The position numbers and the translations under genes were made by a program. From CAVSWN01 sp963770995 (lineage in GTDB: Bacteria; Acidobacteriota; Vicinamibacteria; Vicinamibacterales; CAVVIG01): a stretch of 64,000 nucleotides of DNA. Below the pieces are notes generated by a model. That model had not been told where the DNA came from. It saw nothing but the letters and a program-made list of their open reading frames with translations, and searched no databases. Shown piece after piece: positions 17,243 through 25,489 of this stretch. The first letter of the stretch is position 1, and every line of letters begins with the position of its first letter. The stretch spans positions 1,860,001-1,924,000 of the forward strand of contig CAVYRS010000001.1 in assembly GCA_963770995.1 (NCBI GenBank). Direction: 5' to 3'.

Positions 17243-18283
17243 CTACTTGGCGAACAGCCCGAGAAACAACTTCCCGAACGGCGACGCGTTGAGGTCGCCG
17301 TTCTCCAGATTGAACCCCTTGGACAGCCCGTCGCTGTTCGCGAGGAGTATCAGGGTCATCGACCGCGCCGGCAGGATGACGACGAGCGACGACGAGGCGT
17401 TGTCGCCGTGCCCGAACGACCACACGACTTTTTCGCCGTTGTAGTTCTGCACGAACCAGCCGAGGCCATGCGGCCGGCCGCCGGGCGGGTTCCACGCCTG
17501 CGACAACATGTCGAATCCGAGCAGCTTCCCGGCTTTCAACGTCAGATCGAACTTCGCGTACTCGCGCGCCGATGAAATCAAGCCGCTGCCGCCGCGCAGA
17601 CCCGTGGCCGGATACTGCGACTTCGTGGCGCGCTTTTGCGCATCGACAGCGTACGGCACGGCCAGCCGGTCGAGGATTCCCTTATAGCGGTCGATCGCCG
17701 ACTGGCCGATGCCCCCCGGCTGCGCCGGCACTCCCACGGCATCGGGGCCCGGCACGGAATCGTTCATCATCCCGAGGCTCTCGAGCTGGCCCGCGAACGC
17801 AACGCGGAACGATCCCGCCGGATGGCATTTTTCGACGACCACCTTCAACACGTCGAGGCGCTGCGGCTGGTACGAGTACGAGCCGCTGTCGGACGTGTGC
17901 GTCAGGATCTGCCGGACCGTCGCGGCACTGCTCGGATCGCCCGGCGCAAATTTCGAGATGGAATCGTCGAGCGAAATGCGGCCTTCCTGCGCGCACCGCA
18001 GCACGAGGGTCGCGGTCAGGGTTTGGGTCAGGCCGTCGGTATGAAACGGTGTGTCGGCGCGGGTCGCCACCAGGCGTTCGACGTCCTGATGGCCGAACAT
18101 CCGTTCGTAGGCGATGTCGGTCGCGCCGACGATCAGCGCCGCCATCCCGGGAACCCCGGTCGAAACCCTCAGGGCTTCGAGATAGTCGCCAAAACGCGCG
18201 AGGACAAGGCTGTCGGCGGCGTGCAACGGCACACCGACAACGAGCGCGGCGACAAGTCCAGCGGCAGCGATTAAACGGCGCAT
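17243..18283 (-). CDS. serine beta-lactamase-fold protein with missing catalytic residues
   Basis: A 346-residue exported protein of the class C beta-lactamase/esterase fold (signal peptide ending near PLHAA). The fold markers are present: PGMAALIVG, GRISLDDSISKF, VRQILTHTSDSG and near the end a HGD-type third motif (FGHGDNASSSLVVILP). At the place of the SxxK active site, however, the sequence is DGLTQTLTA near residue 72, so both the nucleophilic Ser and the Lys are absent. The YxN motif is also not clear. It is probably a binding or regulatory pseudoenzyme paired with the beta-barrel gene downstream. Confidence 0.8.
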   Translation of the reverse strand: MRRLIAAAGLVAALVVGVPLHAADSLVLARFGDYLEALRVSTGVPGMAALIVGATDIAYERMFGHQDVERLVATRADTPFHTDGLTQTLTATLVLRCAQEGRISLDDSISKFAPGDPSSAATVRQILTHTSDSGSYSYQPQRLDVLKVVVEKCHPAGSFRVAFAGQLESLGMMNDSVPGPDAVGVPAQPGGIGQSAIDRYKGILDRLAVPYAVDAQKRATKSQYPATGLRGGSGLISSAREYAKFDLTLKAGKLLGFDMLSQAWNPPGGRPHGLGWFVQNYNGEKVVWSFGHGDNASSSLVVILPARSMTLILLANSDGLSKGFNLENGDLNASPFGKLFLGLFAK

Positions 18284-18307
18284 AGTGGCGCGCAACACGC
18301 CTGCGTA

Positions 18308-18315
18308 ATCATACT
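18308..18315. promoter_or_regulatory. overlapping divergent -10 boxes (ATCATACT)
   Basis: In the 67-base gap between divergent starts at 18283 and 18351, plus-strand CATACT (18310-18315) overlaps minus-strand TATGAT (18313-18308). Leaders would be roughly 20-30 bases on each side. The octamer nearly equals ATCATAGT at 32541 and 58404. Confidence 0.4.
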
Positions 18316-18350
18316 TGATTCCCACCAACGCACGCGCTAGGGTGCGCGGC

Positions 18351-18719
18351 ATGACCCCTGATCTTTTTCGGCGGATCGCCCTCGGCCTGCCAGGGGCCGT
18401 CGAAGGTGCCCATATGGGCCACCCGGATTTCCGGGCCAATCGCCGGATCTTCGCCACGCTCTATCCAGACGGCTCTCGGGGGATGGTCAAACTGACACCC
18501 CCGCAGCAAAAGGAGTTCATGGACGCCAATCGGGAGGTTTTCACGCCCGCGAGCGGAGCGTGGGGACGGCAGGGCTGCACGACGGTGTTACTCGAAGGGG
18601 TCGGCGAAGAGGTTCTGGGCGAGGCCATGACCCTCGCCTGGCGGAACACCGTCAAGGCCTCGGCCAAGACCAAGGGAACGACGGCCGGCCGCGCCGGACG
18701 CCCGGCGCGGCGGCGATGA
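18351..18719 (+). CDS. MmcQ/YjbR family protein
   Basis: A 122-residue protein. The opening FRRIALGLPGAVEGAHMGHPDFRANRRIF and the block MVKLTPPQQKEFMDANREVFTPASGAWGRQGCTTV are typical of the YjbR/CyaY-like fold, whose members are called MmcQ/YjbR and sometimes described as DNA-binding. The function in most bacteria is unknown. I choose the ATG at 18351 because homology begins there; an upstream ATG at 18315 adds a poorly conserved lead. The C-terminal 20 residues are a basic Lys/Arg/Gly tail, probably disordered. Confidence 0.82.
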   Translation: MTPDLFRRIALGLPGAVEGAHMGHPDFRANRRIFATLYPDGSRGMVKLTPPQQKEFMDANREVFTPASGAWGRQGCTTVLLEGVGEEVLGEAMTLAWRNTVKASAKTKGTTAGRAGRPARRR

Positions 18720-18731
18720 CGTAGAGACGCG

Positions 18732-18751
18732 CGGCCGGCGTTCACCGGCCG
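18732..18751. terminator. 7-bp GC hairpin between converging genes
   Basis: CGGCCGG (18732-18738) pairs with CCGGCCG (18745-18751) across a 6-base loop. It lies in the 54-base gap between the converging YjbR and ftsH genes. No T-run is present, so termination strength is uncertain. Confidence 0.45.
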
Positions 18752-18773
18752 TTCGTAACGCCCCGCGCGATGC

Positions 18774-20573
18774 TTACGACGCGGGCGCCGCGGTTGCCGC
18801 GATGATCGCTTTGATCCCGTCGGCGTCCAGCGACTCCACGTCGAGGAGCTCTTCGGCCATGCGCCGGACCGACGCGCGATGACCGGCGATGAGCTGCCGG
18901 GCGGTCTCGTAACCCCGCATCACCATGTCGCGCACCTGTTCGTCCACGCGCTCGGCGGTCGCCTCGCTGATCCCCGTGCCGCGATCGGTTTCCCACGGAT
19001 TGCCGGGTGTCCGAAACGCCAGGGGCCCGAGCGCCGACATCCCGAACTCGCAGACCATGCGCCGCGCGATTTCCGTGGCGCGCTCGATGTCGTTGCCAGC
19101 GCCGCTCGTCATCTGCCGCAGGAAGAGCTCCTCCGCGACACGACCACCCATCAGGATCGCGATCTGCGCCTCGAGGTAATCGCGCGTGTGCGTGTGCCGA
19201 TCGCCTTCCGGCAGCTGCATCGTCACGCCCAGCGCGCGGCCGCGCGGGATGATCGTCACCTTGTGCAGCGGATCGGCATGCGGCAGCAGCGCAGCGACGA
19301 CGGCGTGGCCCGACTCGTGGTAGGCGCAGGTGACGCGCTCGTCTTCGCTCATCGTCAGCGATTTGCGCTCGACGCCCATCAGGACCTTGTCGCGCGCATG
19401 ATCGAAGTCCCCATCCGTGATCGTCCCCCGGCCGTTGCGCACCGCGAACAGCGCGGCCTCGTTCACCAGATTGGCGAGCTCGGCGCCGGAGAATCCGGGC
19501 GTGCCGCGCGCGATCTGCCGGAGATTCACTTCGGGCTCGAGCGCGACCTTGCGGGCGTGAATCTTCAGAATCTGTTCGCGCCCCTTGAGGTCGGGCGCGC
19601 CGACGGTCACCTGGCGATCGAAGCGCCCGGGTCGCAGCAGCGCCGGATCGAGAATGTCGGGACGATTGGTCGCGGCAACCACGACGATTCCCTGATTCTG
19701 CGAAAAGCCATCCATCTCGACGAGCAGCTGGTTGAGCGTCTGCTCGCGCTCTTCATGGCTCAGTGAATTGCCGCCGCGGCTGCGGCCCACGGCGTCGAGC
19801 TCGTCGAGAAAGATGATGCAGGCGGGATGACGCCGAGCGTCCTTGAACAGCTTGCGGATGCGCGACGCGCCGACGCCGGCGTACATCTCGACGAAGTCCG
19901 ATCCGCTGGCAAAGAGGAACGGGACCTTGGCCTCGCCCGCGATCGACCGCGCCAGCAGCGTCTTGCCCGTGCCGGGCGGCCCGACCAGCAGCACGCCCTT
20001 CGGAATGCGGCCGCCGATGGCGGAGAAACGCTCGGGCTCGCGGAGGAAGTCCACGATCTCCTTCACTTCCTCTTTCGCCTCGTCTACTCCAGCGACGTCC
20101 TCGAAGGTCACCGTCGAGGATTCCTTGTCGGCCTCACGCGTCTTGCTCTCGAGCGCCGGAATACGGCCCGTCGTCACACGATAGAGCGTCAGGCCGAGCA
20201 CCCCGAGAAAGCCGACGCCGAGAAGAAGCGCGCCGTAGCCGTACGCGGTCTGTTCAGGCGCCGAGCGAACGTCGATGCGCACGTTGCGCTTCGCCAGGTC
20301 CGTCACGAACGAAGGGTTCGCCGTCACGTAGTTGAGCGGCGCGACCGTGCGGAACGTCTGCCCGGTGCTCAGCTTGAAGTCGAGCGTATCGCCGACCACG
20401 ACGAGCTCGGCGACCGCGCCGCGATCCAGATGCCTCAGCAGATCTGAAAACGGCACCTGAGCCACGCTCGCCGCCCCGCGGACGCGCATGAGCGCGCCCG
20501 AGGTCACCGCCATGAGCAGAAGAACGGCAACACCAATCCAAATCGTGCGTCGAGACCACTTGCGAGCAAACAC
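18774..20573 (-). CDS. ftsH: ATP-dependent zinc metalloprotease FtsH
   Basis: A 599-residue membrane AAA protease. Domains in order: N-terminal membrane helix (IWIGVAVLLLMAVTSG), a short periplasmic domain, a second helix near residues 125-145, the AAA ATPase with Walker A GPPGTGKT near residue 199 and Walker B IIFLDELDAVG, and the M41 peptidase with zinc motif HESGH near residue 420. It degrades unassembled membrane proteins and selected regulators. The start is the GTG at 20573, with GGAG 6 bases upstream; longer reading is unsupported. The upstream leader contains an 8-bp hairpin. The C-terminus is short compared with the E. coli protein. Confidence 0.93.
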   Translation of the reverse strand: MFARKWSRRTIWIGVAVLLLMAVTSGALMRVRGAASVAQVPFSDLLRHLDRGAVAELVVVGDTLDFKLSTGQTFRTVAPLNYVTANPSFVTDLAKRNVRIDVRSAPEQTAYGYGALLLGVGFLGVLGLTLYRVTTGRIPALESKTREADKESSTVTFEDVAGVDEAKEEVKEIVDFLREPERFSAIGGRIPKGVLLVGPPGTGKTLLARSIAGEAKVPFLFASGSDFVEMYAGVGASRIRKLFKDARRHPACIIFLDELDAVGRSRGGNSLSHEEREQTLNQLLVEMDGFSQNQGIVVVAATNRPDILDPALLRPGRFDRQVTVGAPDLKGREQILKIHARKVALEPEVNLRQIARGTPGFSGAELANLVNEAALFAVRNGRGTITDGDFDHARDKVLMGVERKSLTMSEDERVTCAYHESGHAVVAALLPHADPLHKVTIIPRGRALGVTMQLPEGDRHTHTRDYLEAQIAILMGGRVAEELFLRQMTSGAGNDIERATEIARRMVCEFGMSALGPLAFRTPGNPWETDRGTGISEATAERVDEQVRDMVMRGYETARQLIAGHRASVRRMAEELLDVESLDADGIKAIIAATAAPAS

Positions 20574-20669
20574 GTGAAACTCCGTTCGATGGGACCACCC
20601 CGTCGATCCGACGGTCCGGGCGGCGGACTCGTGGTGCGTGGGATGTTCCGATGCGTTTGAAAGAAGAGA

Positions 20670-20691
20670 TTTCCGCGAGGGGACGCGGAAA
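20670..20691. other. hairpin in the ftsH 5' leader
   Basis: TTTCCGCG (20670-20677) and CGCGGAAA (20684-20691) form a perfect 8-bp stem with a 6-base loop, about 100 bases before the ftsH start. It could modulate ftsH expression or simply terminate readthrough; there is no direct evidence of a thermosensor. Confidence 0.35.
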
Positions 20692-20703
20692 TGCCTAGCG
20701 ATC

Positions 20704-20728
20704 TTACATAACGCCACTTCGAATGTAA
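20704..20728. promoter_or_regulatory. inverted repeat, possible operator between ftsH and the Spy-like gene
   Basis: TTACAT (20704-20709) and ATGTAA (20723-20728) are perfect 6-base inverted repeats with 13 bases between them. They lie in the 275-base divergent region where promoters for both stress-type genes must be located. The AT-rich composition contrasts with the flanks. A dimeric regulator site is plausible but unproven. Confidence 0.35.
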
Positions 20729-20848
20729 ATGCTTTTGTTTGAAAGAGTTAGCCCATCCGTTTTTGTCTCGCGCGGTCATGCTTTTGTCACACTTGCGCCA
20801 AACGTCCGACAACGGCCTCCGGTCCAATCAGATAGAAGGAGACCTCGC

Positions 20849-21352
20849 ATGACAACGAAACGTTTGGCTCTCGGCGTCGCGACTGGGGTGTTGGTTCTGG
20901 GCGTCGGCGCTGGTGTATTCGCGGTGGCGCAAACTCCGAATCAGGGCCCGCGTCCCGGGATGGGCCGGGGCATGGGACCAAGTAGGCCGATGAGCATGCT
21001 CCCGATGCTCGCGCGCGAGTTGAACATCACCGACGCCCAGAAGGATCAGATCAAGAGCATCGCGGAGTCGCATCGCGAAGAATGGAAAGCGCTGGCCGAT
21101 CGCGGCCGCACGGCGCACGAAGCGCTCCGTCAGTCGGTGACGGCCGAGACGGTGGACGAGGGATTGATCCGTCAGCGAAGCGCCGACGTGGCGGCGGTCG
21201 AGGCAGACATGGCGGTCGCGCGCGCCCGCGCCCACGCTGAAGTGTTCCAGATCCTCACGCCCGAACAGAAGGCCCAGGCGAAGACCCTGCAATCACAATC
21301 GCAGGAGCGCATGAAGCAGCGCGGGCGAGGACGCGGGGCGTTCGACTTCTGA
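20849..21352 (+). CDS. Spy/CpxP-like periplasmic protein with LTxxQ motifs
   Basis: A 167-residue protein with a signal peptide (MTTKRLALGVATGVLVLGVG then AGVFAVAQ). The mature part begins with a Gly/Pro/Met-rich stretch (GPRPGMGRGMGPSRPMSM), then two LTxxQ-type motifs, NITDAQKDQIKSI and ILTPEQKAQAKTL, separated by helices. That is the Spy/CpxP arrangement, a periplasmic, envelope-stress-induced, ATP-independent chaperone or metal-sensing protein. The ATG at 20849 has AAGGAGA 6 bases upstream. Divergence from ftsH fits an envelope protein-quality role. The Met-rich N-terminus may bind copper. Confidence 0.85.
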   Translation: MTTKRLALGVATGVLVLGVGAGVFAVAQTPNQGPRPGMGRGMGPSRPMSMLPMLARELNITDAQKDQIKSIAESHREEWKALADRGRTAHEALRQSVTAETVDEGLIRQRSADVAAVEADMAVARARAHAEVFQILTPEQKAQAKTLQSQSQERMKQRGRGRGAFDF

Positions 21353-21354
21353 CT

Positions 21355-23235
21355 TCAGATTTCTGACTTCTCTAGCTGCTGCACGGCCTTCACGACGTGC
21401 GCGGCGGAGATACCAAATCGTTCGAGCAGCTCATCCGGCTTGCCGCTCCGCGGAATCTCGCGGACGGCGAGCCGGTGCACGGTGAACCCGGCGCCGGACA
21501 CCGCTTCGGCGACGGCATCTCCGATTCCGCCGGCGGCGTAATGGTCCTCGACGGTGATGAACCGTCCACCGGTCGCACGGCCGGCGTCAATCAGCCCAGC
21601 CTGATCCACGGGCGCCACCGAATACAGATCGATCACCCGCACGAATGTTCCGGCCGCTTTGAGCTGTTCGTACGCCTTCAGCGCCTCGAACACCGTGATG
21701 CCGCCGCCGACGATGGTCACGACGTCCTGCGCGCTCGACCGCAGCACTTTCAACCCGCCAATCGGAAACGCCTCGTCGTTCGAGTAGATGACCGGAGTCT
21801 TCGGCCGGCTGGTGCGGATGTACGCCGGGCCAGCGTGATTGGCGGCGGCGGCGACGAGACGCTCAGCGCTGACGCCATCGCAGGGATACAGCACCGTGAA
21901 ACTCGGCTCGGCCCGGAACATCGCGAGATCTTCCAGCGCCATCTGCGACGGACCGTCTTCGCCGATTGAGATCCCCGCGTGCGAGCCGGCCAGCTTCAGG
22001 TTGACGTTGCTGATCGCCGCCATGCGAACGAAGTCGGCTGCGCGCGTGAGGAAACAGGCAAACGTCGACGGAAACGGAATCGCGCCCCGCGCAGCCAGCC
22101 CCATCGCGGCGCCGACCATCACCTGCTCCGCGATGAAGCTCTGGTAGAAGCGTTCCGGCGCTGCCTTCTCGAATCTCTCACTGAACGTCGAGTTCTTCAC
22201 GTCGGCGTCGAGCGCCACGACACGCGCGTCGGCTTCGCCCAGCTTGGCGATTGCGGTGCCGTACGCCTCCCGGGTCGCGACTTCTTCCCCCAGCTTGTAG
22301 GCCGGAGCCTGCACGGGCTTTGGCGCCGCCTCCGGGCGTGCTGCCGGGGGCTTCTGAATCTGCCGCGCAAGGTCGGCGTCGGCGCCGGCCGGCTTCGGGA
22401 CGAACTGCTTCTCGAGCTCGGCCAGCGCGCGATCGAGCTCCTCGCCTTTCTTGAAGGCTTTGCCGTGCCATCCGTCCTTGCCTTCGACGAACGACACGCC
22501 CTTGCCCTTCAGCGTGCGCGCGAGGATCATCGTCGGCTGCCCGCGTGTCCGACGCGCTGCTTCGAAGGCGTCGAGGATCGCGTTCATGTCGTGGCCGTCG
22601 ATCACAATCGTGTGCCAGCCGAACGCGCGCCAGCGCCGCGCGAACTGATCCATGTCGTGCCGCCACATCGTGGGGCGGCTCTGCCCCAGTGCGTTCACGT
22701 CCGTGATGCCGCACAGGTTGTCGAGCGACTCGGTGGCGCCCATGTCGGCAGCTTCCCAGACCGACCCTTCCGCCGATTCCCCGTCACCAAGCAGCACGTA
22801 GGTGCGGTAGTCGGATCCGATGCGCCGCGCATTGAGGGCGCAGCCGATCGCCGCGCAGATGCCCTGACCAAGCGACCCGGTGGCGACGTCTACGAACGGC
22901 AGCCGCGGTGTCGGATGCCCTTCGAGATCCGAGCCGATCTGTCGAAGCTTGAGCAACTCGGCGCGGTCGAACGCGCCGGCCTCGGCCCACGCGGCGTACA
23001 GAATCGGCGCCGCGTGACCCTTCGACAAGATGAAACGATCGCTCTCGGGATTCCTGGGACTGGCCGGGTCGAACCGCATTTCCGCGAAGAACAGCGCCGC
23101 CGTCAGATCGGCCATCGAGCAGCAGCTCGTGGGATGGCCGCTGGCGGCTTCCGACGTGGACTTCAGCGAATCGATCCGCAGCTGGGTGGCGATGTTCGTG
23201 AGAGCGGGAATCAGTGTGGAACGATCACGCGGCAT
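21355..23235 (-). CDS. tkt: transketolase
   Basis: A 626-residue thiamine diphosphate enzyme that moves two-carbon units in the pentose phosphate or Calvin-type pathway. Landmarks are GHPTSCCSMADL and SKGHAAPILYAAW, the ThDP motif GDGESAEGSVWEAADMG near residue 150, and the pyrimidine-binding half FIAEQVMVGAAMGLAARG. An Ala/Pro-rich linker (PPAARPEAAPKPVQAPA) joins the two halves, as in two-part transketolases. The start is the ATG at 23235, with TATGCT 8 bases upstream. The last residues (KSEI) are encoded by a GAAGTCAGAA-type repeat at the 3' end. The extra upstream frame runs into a REP-like repeat and is not coding. Confidence 0.92.
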   Translation of the reverse strand: MPRDRSTLIPALTNIATQLRIDSLKSTSEAASGHPTSCCSMADLTAALFFAEMRFDPASPRNPESDRFILSKGHAAPILYAAWAEAGAFDRAELLKLRQIGSDLEGHPTPRLPFVDVATGSLGQGICAAIGCALNARRIGSDYRTYVLLGDGESAEGSVWEAADMGATESLDNLCGITDVNALGQSRPTMWRHDMDQFARRWRAFGWHTIVIDGHDMNAILDAFEAARRTRGQPTMILARTLKGKGVSFVEGKDGWHGKAFKKGEELDRALAELEKQFVPKPAGADADLARQIQKPPAARPEAAPKPVQAPAYKLGEEVATREAYGTAIAKLGEADARVVALDADVKNSTFSERFEKAAPERFYQSFIAEQVMVGAAMGLAARGAIPFPSTFACFLTRAADFVRMAAISNVNLKLAGSHAGISIGEDGPSQMALEDLAMFRAEPSFTVLYPCDGVSAERLVAAAANHAGPAYIRTSRPKTPVIYSNDEAFPIGGLKVLRSSAQDVVTIVGGGITVFEALKAYEQLKAAGTFVRVIDLYSVAPVDQAGLIDAGRATGGRFITVEDHYAAGGIGDAVAEAVSGAGFTVHRLAVREIPRSGKPDELLERFGISAAHVVKAVQQLEKSEI

Positions 23236-23277
23236 GGCGGCGAAGCATATCAGAGCGCGGCGCCGACTTACATCCCG

Positions 23278-23332
23278 CTCGTGGTGAGCTTGTCGAACCA
23301 CGAGCTCGTCCTTCGACAGGCTCAGGACGAGC
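23278..23332. repeat. REP-like double hairpin, family B
   Basis: Two adjacent palindromes: CTCGTGG/CCACGAG (23278-23284 with 23298-23304) and GCTCGTCC/GGACGAGC (23304-23311 with 23325-23332). Their loops are related in reverse-complement sense: the first carries GAGCTTGTCGAA, the second TTCGACAGGCTCA. The same loop with a different but paired stem occurs at 53052. The repeat overlaps the last codons and stop of the gene ending at 23322. Confidence 0.8.
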
Positions 23333-24119
23333 GGGAGTTGGACCACTCGTCGAGCGCAAGGCCGTACCGCGCCGGATCGACTGCCGGATCGTCGAGCGAT
23401 GTCGAGGCGTGCGCAAGGATCTGCTCGGCGTCGGCGCGATAGTCCGCGCCGGGTGTGATCACCGCCGCGGTGCGATACTCAGGATCGTCGTGCAGCCTCG
23501 CCAGCCGGCAGAGGACGCGGGCTGCCTCGCAGCTCATCTCATAGTCGGCGGTGAAGAGCCGAGCGCGCGACCCTTGCATCAGCTCCTCCGCCAACATCGA
23601 ATACGGCAAGCGTCCGGTGAGCTCGAAAGCGGTCAACAATGCTGACGCGGTGCGCACATTGTCCGAGAGATCGCCGAAATCTTCACCAGGCCGATACGCG
23701 GCGGCTACGATTCGTTCCAATTCGTCGATCGCGCGTGGGACGAGGTCCTTCGGATCGACGAGGTGTGAGGCGAACAAACAGGCGTCAACAGCGGCCGCTG
23801 CCTGCGCAACGGTTGTCGGCGACGGCGCGGCGGCGAGCAAGGCCATGACGCCGCGTGCGGCATCAGCAAGACGCGCATCGTCGGACACCGTAATCGCTTC
23901 GGTGAATGCACGCAGCCAGTCGGCGCGGTCGACAGGTGCCCGATCCTCGTCGTGCTGCTCGATGGCAACAGCCAACGCGTTGCCCAGGACGTCGCACACA
24001 TCCTGCTGGCCCGTTGCCCGGTATCGGCGCACCAGGAAGGTCAGCGCCGCCGGCGAGAGCGCATCGCCGCGTGCGGCGCGCTCGAGCACCGCCGCGGTCA
24101 CGCGTTCGATGGTTTCCAA
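23322..24119 (-). CDS. helical hypothetical protein, possibly related to YyaL-type C-terminal region
   Basis: A 265-residue, mostly helical, Ala/Asp-rich protein without membrane segments. Repeated helix pairs (FLVRRYRATGQQDVCDVLG, DWLRAFTEAITVSDDARLA, AVDACLFASHLVDP) resemble the alpha/alpha toroid part of thioredoxin-linked YyaL/DUF255 proteins, but the thioredoxin domain is absent. The family link is tentative. The start is a TTG at 24119, 8 bases after a TATAAT box shared with the divergent gene. The C-terminal WSNSRSS and stop are supplied by the family B repeat, so the original C-terminus has probably been changed. Confidence 0.6.
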   Translation of the reverse strand: METIERVTAAVLERAARGDALSPAALTFLVRRYRATGQQDVCDVLGNALAVAIEQHDEDRAPVDRADWLRAFTEAITVSDDARLADAARGVMALLAAAPSPTTVAQAAAAVDACLFASHLVDPKDLVPRAIDELERIVAAAYRPGEDFGDLSDNVRTASALLTAFELTGRLPYSMLAEELMQGSRARLFTADYEMSCEAARVLCRLARLHDDPEYRTAAVITPGADYRADAEQILAHASTSLDDPAVDPARYGLALDEWSNSRSS

Positions 24120-24127
24120 ACCCTCAA

Positions 24128-24135
24128 ATTATAAT
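24128..24135. promoter_or_regulatory. palindromic divergent -10 box (ATTATAAT)
   Basis: A single AT-rich palindrome lies in a 22-base gap between divergent starts. Plus-strand TATAAT (24130-24135) is 6 bases before the ATG at 24142. Minus-strand TATAAT (24133-24128) is 8 bases before the TTG at 24119. Both are perfect consensus boxes in very GC-rich surroundings, and they share four bases. This is the clearest bidirectional, leaderless-type promoter in the window. Confidence 0.65.
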
Positions 24136-24141
24136 TCTCTG

Positions 24142-24453
24142 ATGTTCGTCGTCCGATACGTGGCGCTGGCGGCGGTCGTCATCTGGCTGGGCGCTCTCCA
24201 AGGCGTGCTCGTCGACGGTCGGACGATGCCTGTCACGACTATCCCGTATGTCTGTGGCGCGGTGCTTCTCGTCGGTCTGTTTGCGTTGAAGTTCGTCGGA
24301 CCGCCGCCTCGAGCGTTTGTGCCGCGAATCGCCACTGTGGTCTTCATGCTCGCAGTGACGTTGTCGGAGCCCTGGTGGAGTTCCGCCCGGACGCCAGCCC
24401 TTATCAACGCCGCGCTCGGATTTGCGCTGCTTGCCTGGTACGCGCACGAATGA
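24142..24453 (+). CDS. small membrane protein, unknown function
   Basis: A 103-residue protein with three or four predicted membrane helices: VRYVALAAVVIWLGALQGVL, PYVCGAVLLVGLFALKFVG, VPRIATVVFMLAVTLSEPWW and a final ALINAALGFALLAWY. No soluble domain is visible. Its stop overlaps the start of the downstream dehydrogenase gene (ATGA), so the two are co-translated. The start codon lies 6 bases from a consensus TATAAT, with no Shine-Dalgarno sequence, suggesting a leaderless mRNA. Family not recognised. Confidence 0.7.
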   Translation: MFVVRYVALAAVVIWLGALQGVLVDGRTMPVTTIPYVCGAVLLVGLFALKFVGPPPRAFVPRIATVVFMLAVTLSEPWWSSARTPALINAALGFALLAWYAHE

Positions 24454-25451
24454 CACACACCATTACGCTCATCCCCGGCGACGGTATCGGCCCGGAAGTT
24501 ACCGAAGCGGTCGTCCGCATCGTCGGCGTATCGGGCGCGCAGATCGAGTGGGAGCAGCATCTCGCCGGCGCGGAGGCGGTCGAGCGAACGGGCGCGTCCC
24601 TGCCGAACGAGCTCATCGACTCGATTCGCCGCAATCGAGTCGCCCTTAAAGGCCCGGTGACCACACCGGTTGGACAGGGCTTCACCAGCGTGAACGTCGG
24701 GTTGCGCAAGACGCTCGATCTCTACGCGAACCTTCGTCCCGTGTGGAACCTGCCGGGCGTCCAGGCCACCTTTAGCGGCGTCGACCTCGTCATCGTCCGA
24801 GAAAACACCGAGGATCTGTACGCGGGGCTCGAACACGAGGTCGTGCCCGGCGTCGTTGAAAGCCTCAAGATCATCACCGACAAGGCGTCGACGCGCATCG
24901 CGGAGTTCGCCTTCGACTACGCGCGGCGCCACGGCCGGAGGCGCGTCACCGCGATTCACAAAGCGAACATCATGAAGCTCGGCGACGGTCTGTTCCTCGA
25001 ATGCTGCCGCCGCGTCGCCGCCGCGCATCCCGACGTGCAGTACGACGAGCGGATTGTCGACGCGGCGTGCATGCACCTCGTGATGCGCCCGTCGCAGTTC
25101 GACGTGCTGCTGCTGCCGAATCTGTACGGCGACATCGTGTCGGACCTGTGCGCCGGCCTGGTCGGCGGGCTCGGCCTGGTCGGCGCCGCCAACCTCGGAA
25201 CGGAGCTGGCGGTGTTCGAGGCCGTCCACGGCAGCGCGCCCGACATCGCGGGCAAACATCTGGCGAACCCGACGGCGCTGCTGCTCTCGGCAGTGATGAT
25301 GCTGCGGCACATCGACGAGCGCGCCGCGGCGGACCGGATCATGGCCGCGCTCGGCGCCGTGCTGGGCGCCGGGGTCGTGCGCACGCACGACCTCGGAGGG
25401 ACGTCATCGACAATGGAGTTCGCAGACGAAGTGGCGCGGGCGATCGTCTAA
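24450..25451 (+). CDS. isocitrate/isopropylmalate dehydrogenase family protein (NAD-IDH type)
   Basis: A 333-residue enzyme of the beta-decarboxylating dehydrogenase family. It opens with ITLIPGDGIGPEV and has the substrate loop RENTEDLYAGLEHEV near residue 115, where isocitrate enzymes carry ENTEDLYAG while isopropylmalate enzymes usually have a Leu-rich loop. The metal/cofactor segments HKANIMKLGDGLF, NLYGDIVSDL and HGSAPDIAGK follow. It most likely oxidises isocitrate to 2-oxoglutarate with NAD, as a homo-oligomer. Homoisocitrate or other 3-alkylmalate substrates cannot be excluded. It is coupled by a 4-base overlap to a small membrane protein, which is unusual for a TCA enzyme. Confidence 0.88.
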   Translation: MTHTITLIPGDGIGPEVTEAVVRIVGVSGAQIEWEQHLAGAEAVERTGASLPNELIDSIRRNRVALKGPVTTPVGQGFTSVNVGLRKTLDLYANLRPVWNLPGVQATFSGVDLVIVRENTEDLYAGLEHEVVPGVVESLKIITDKASTRIAEFAFDYARRHGRRRVTAIHKANIMKLGDGLFLECCRRVAAAHPDVQYDERIVDAACMHLVMRPSQFDVLLLPNLYGDIVSDLCAGLVGGLGLVGAANLGTELAVFEAVHGSAPDIAGKHLANPTALLLSAVMMLRHIDERAAADRIMAALGAVLGAGVVRTHDLGGTSSTMEFADEVARAIV

Positions 25452-25489
25452 ACACACAGGCGCACCGTGCTATATTGCGCCTGGCATCA

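Noticed and set aside
20670..20691. An RNA thermometer controlling ftsH
   Set aside because: The hairpin lies about 100 bases upstream and does not pair with the ribosome binding site.
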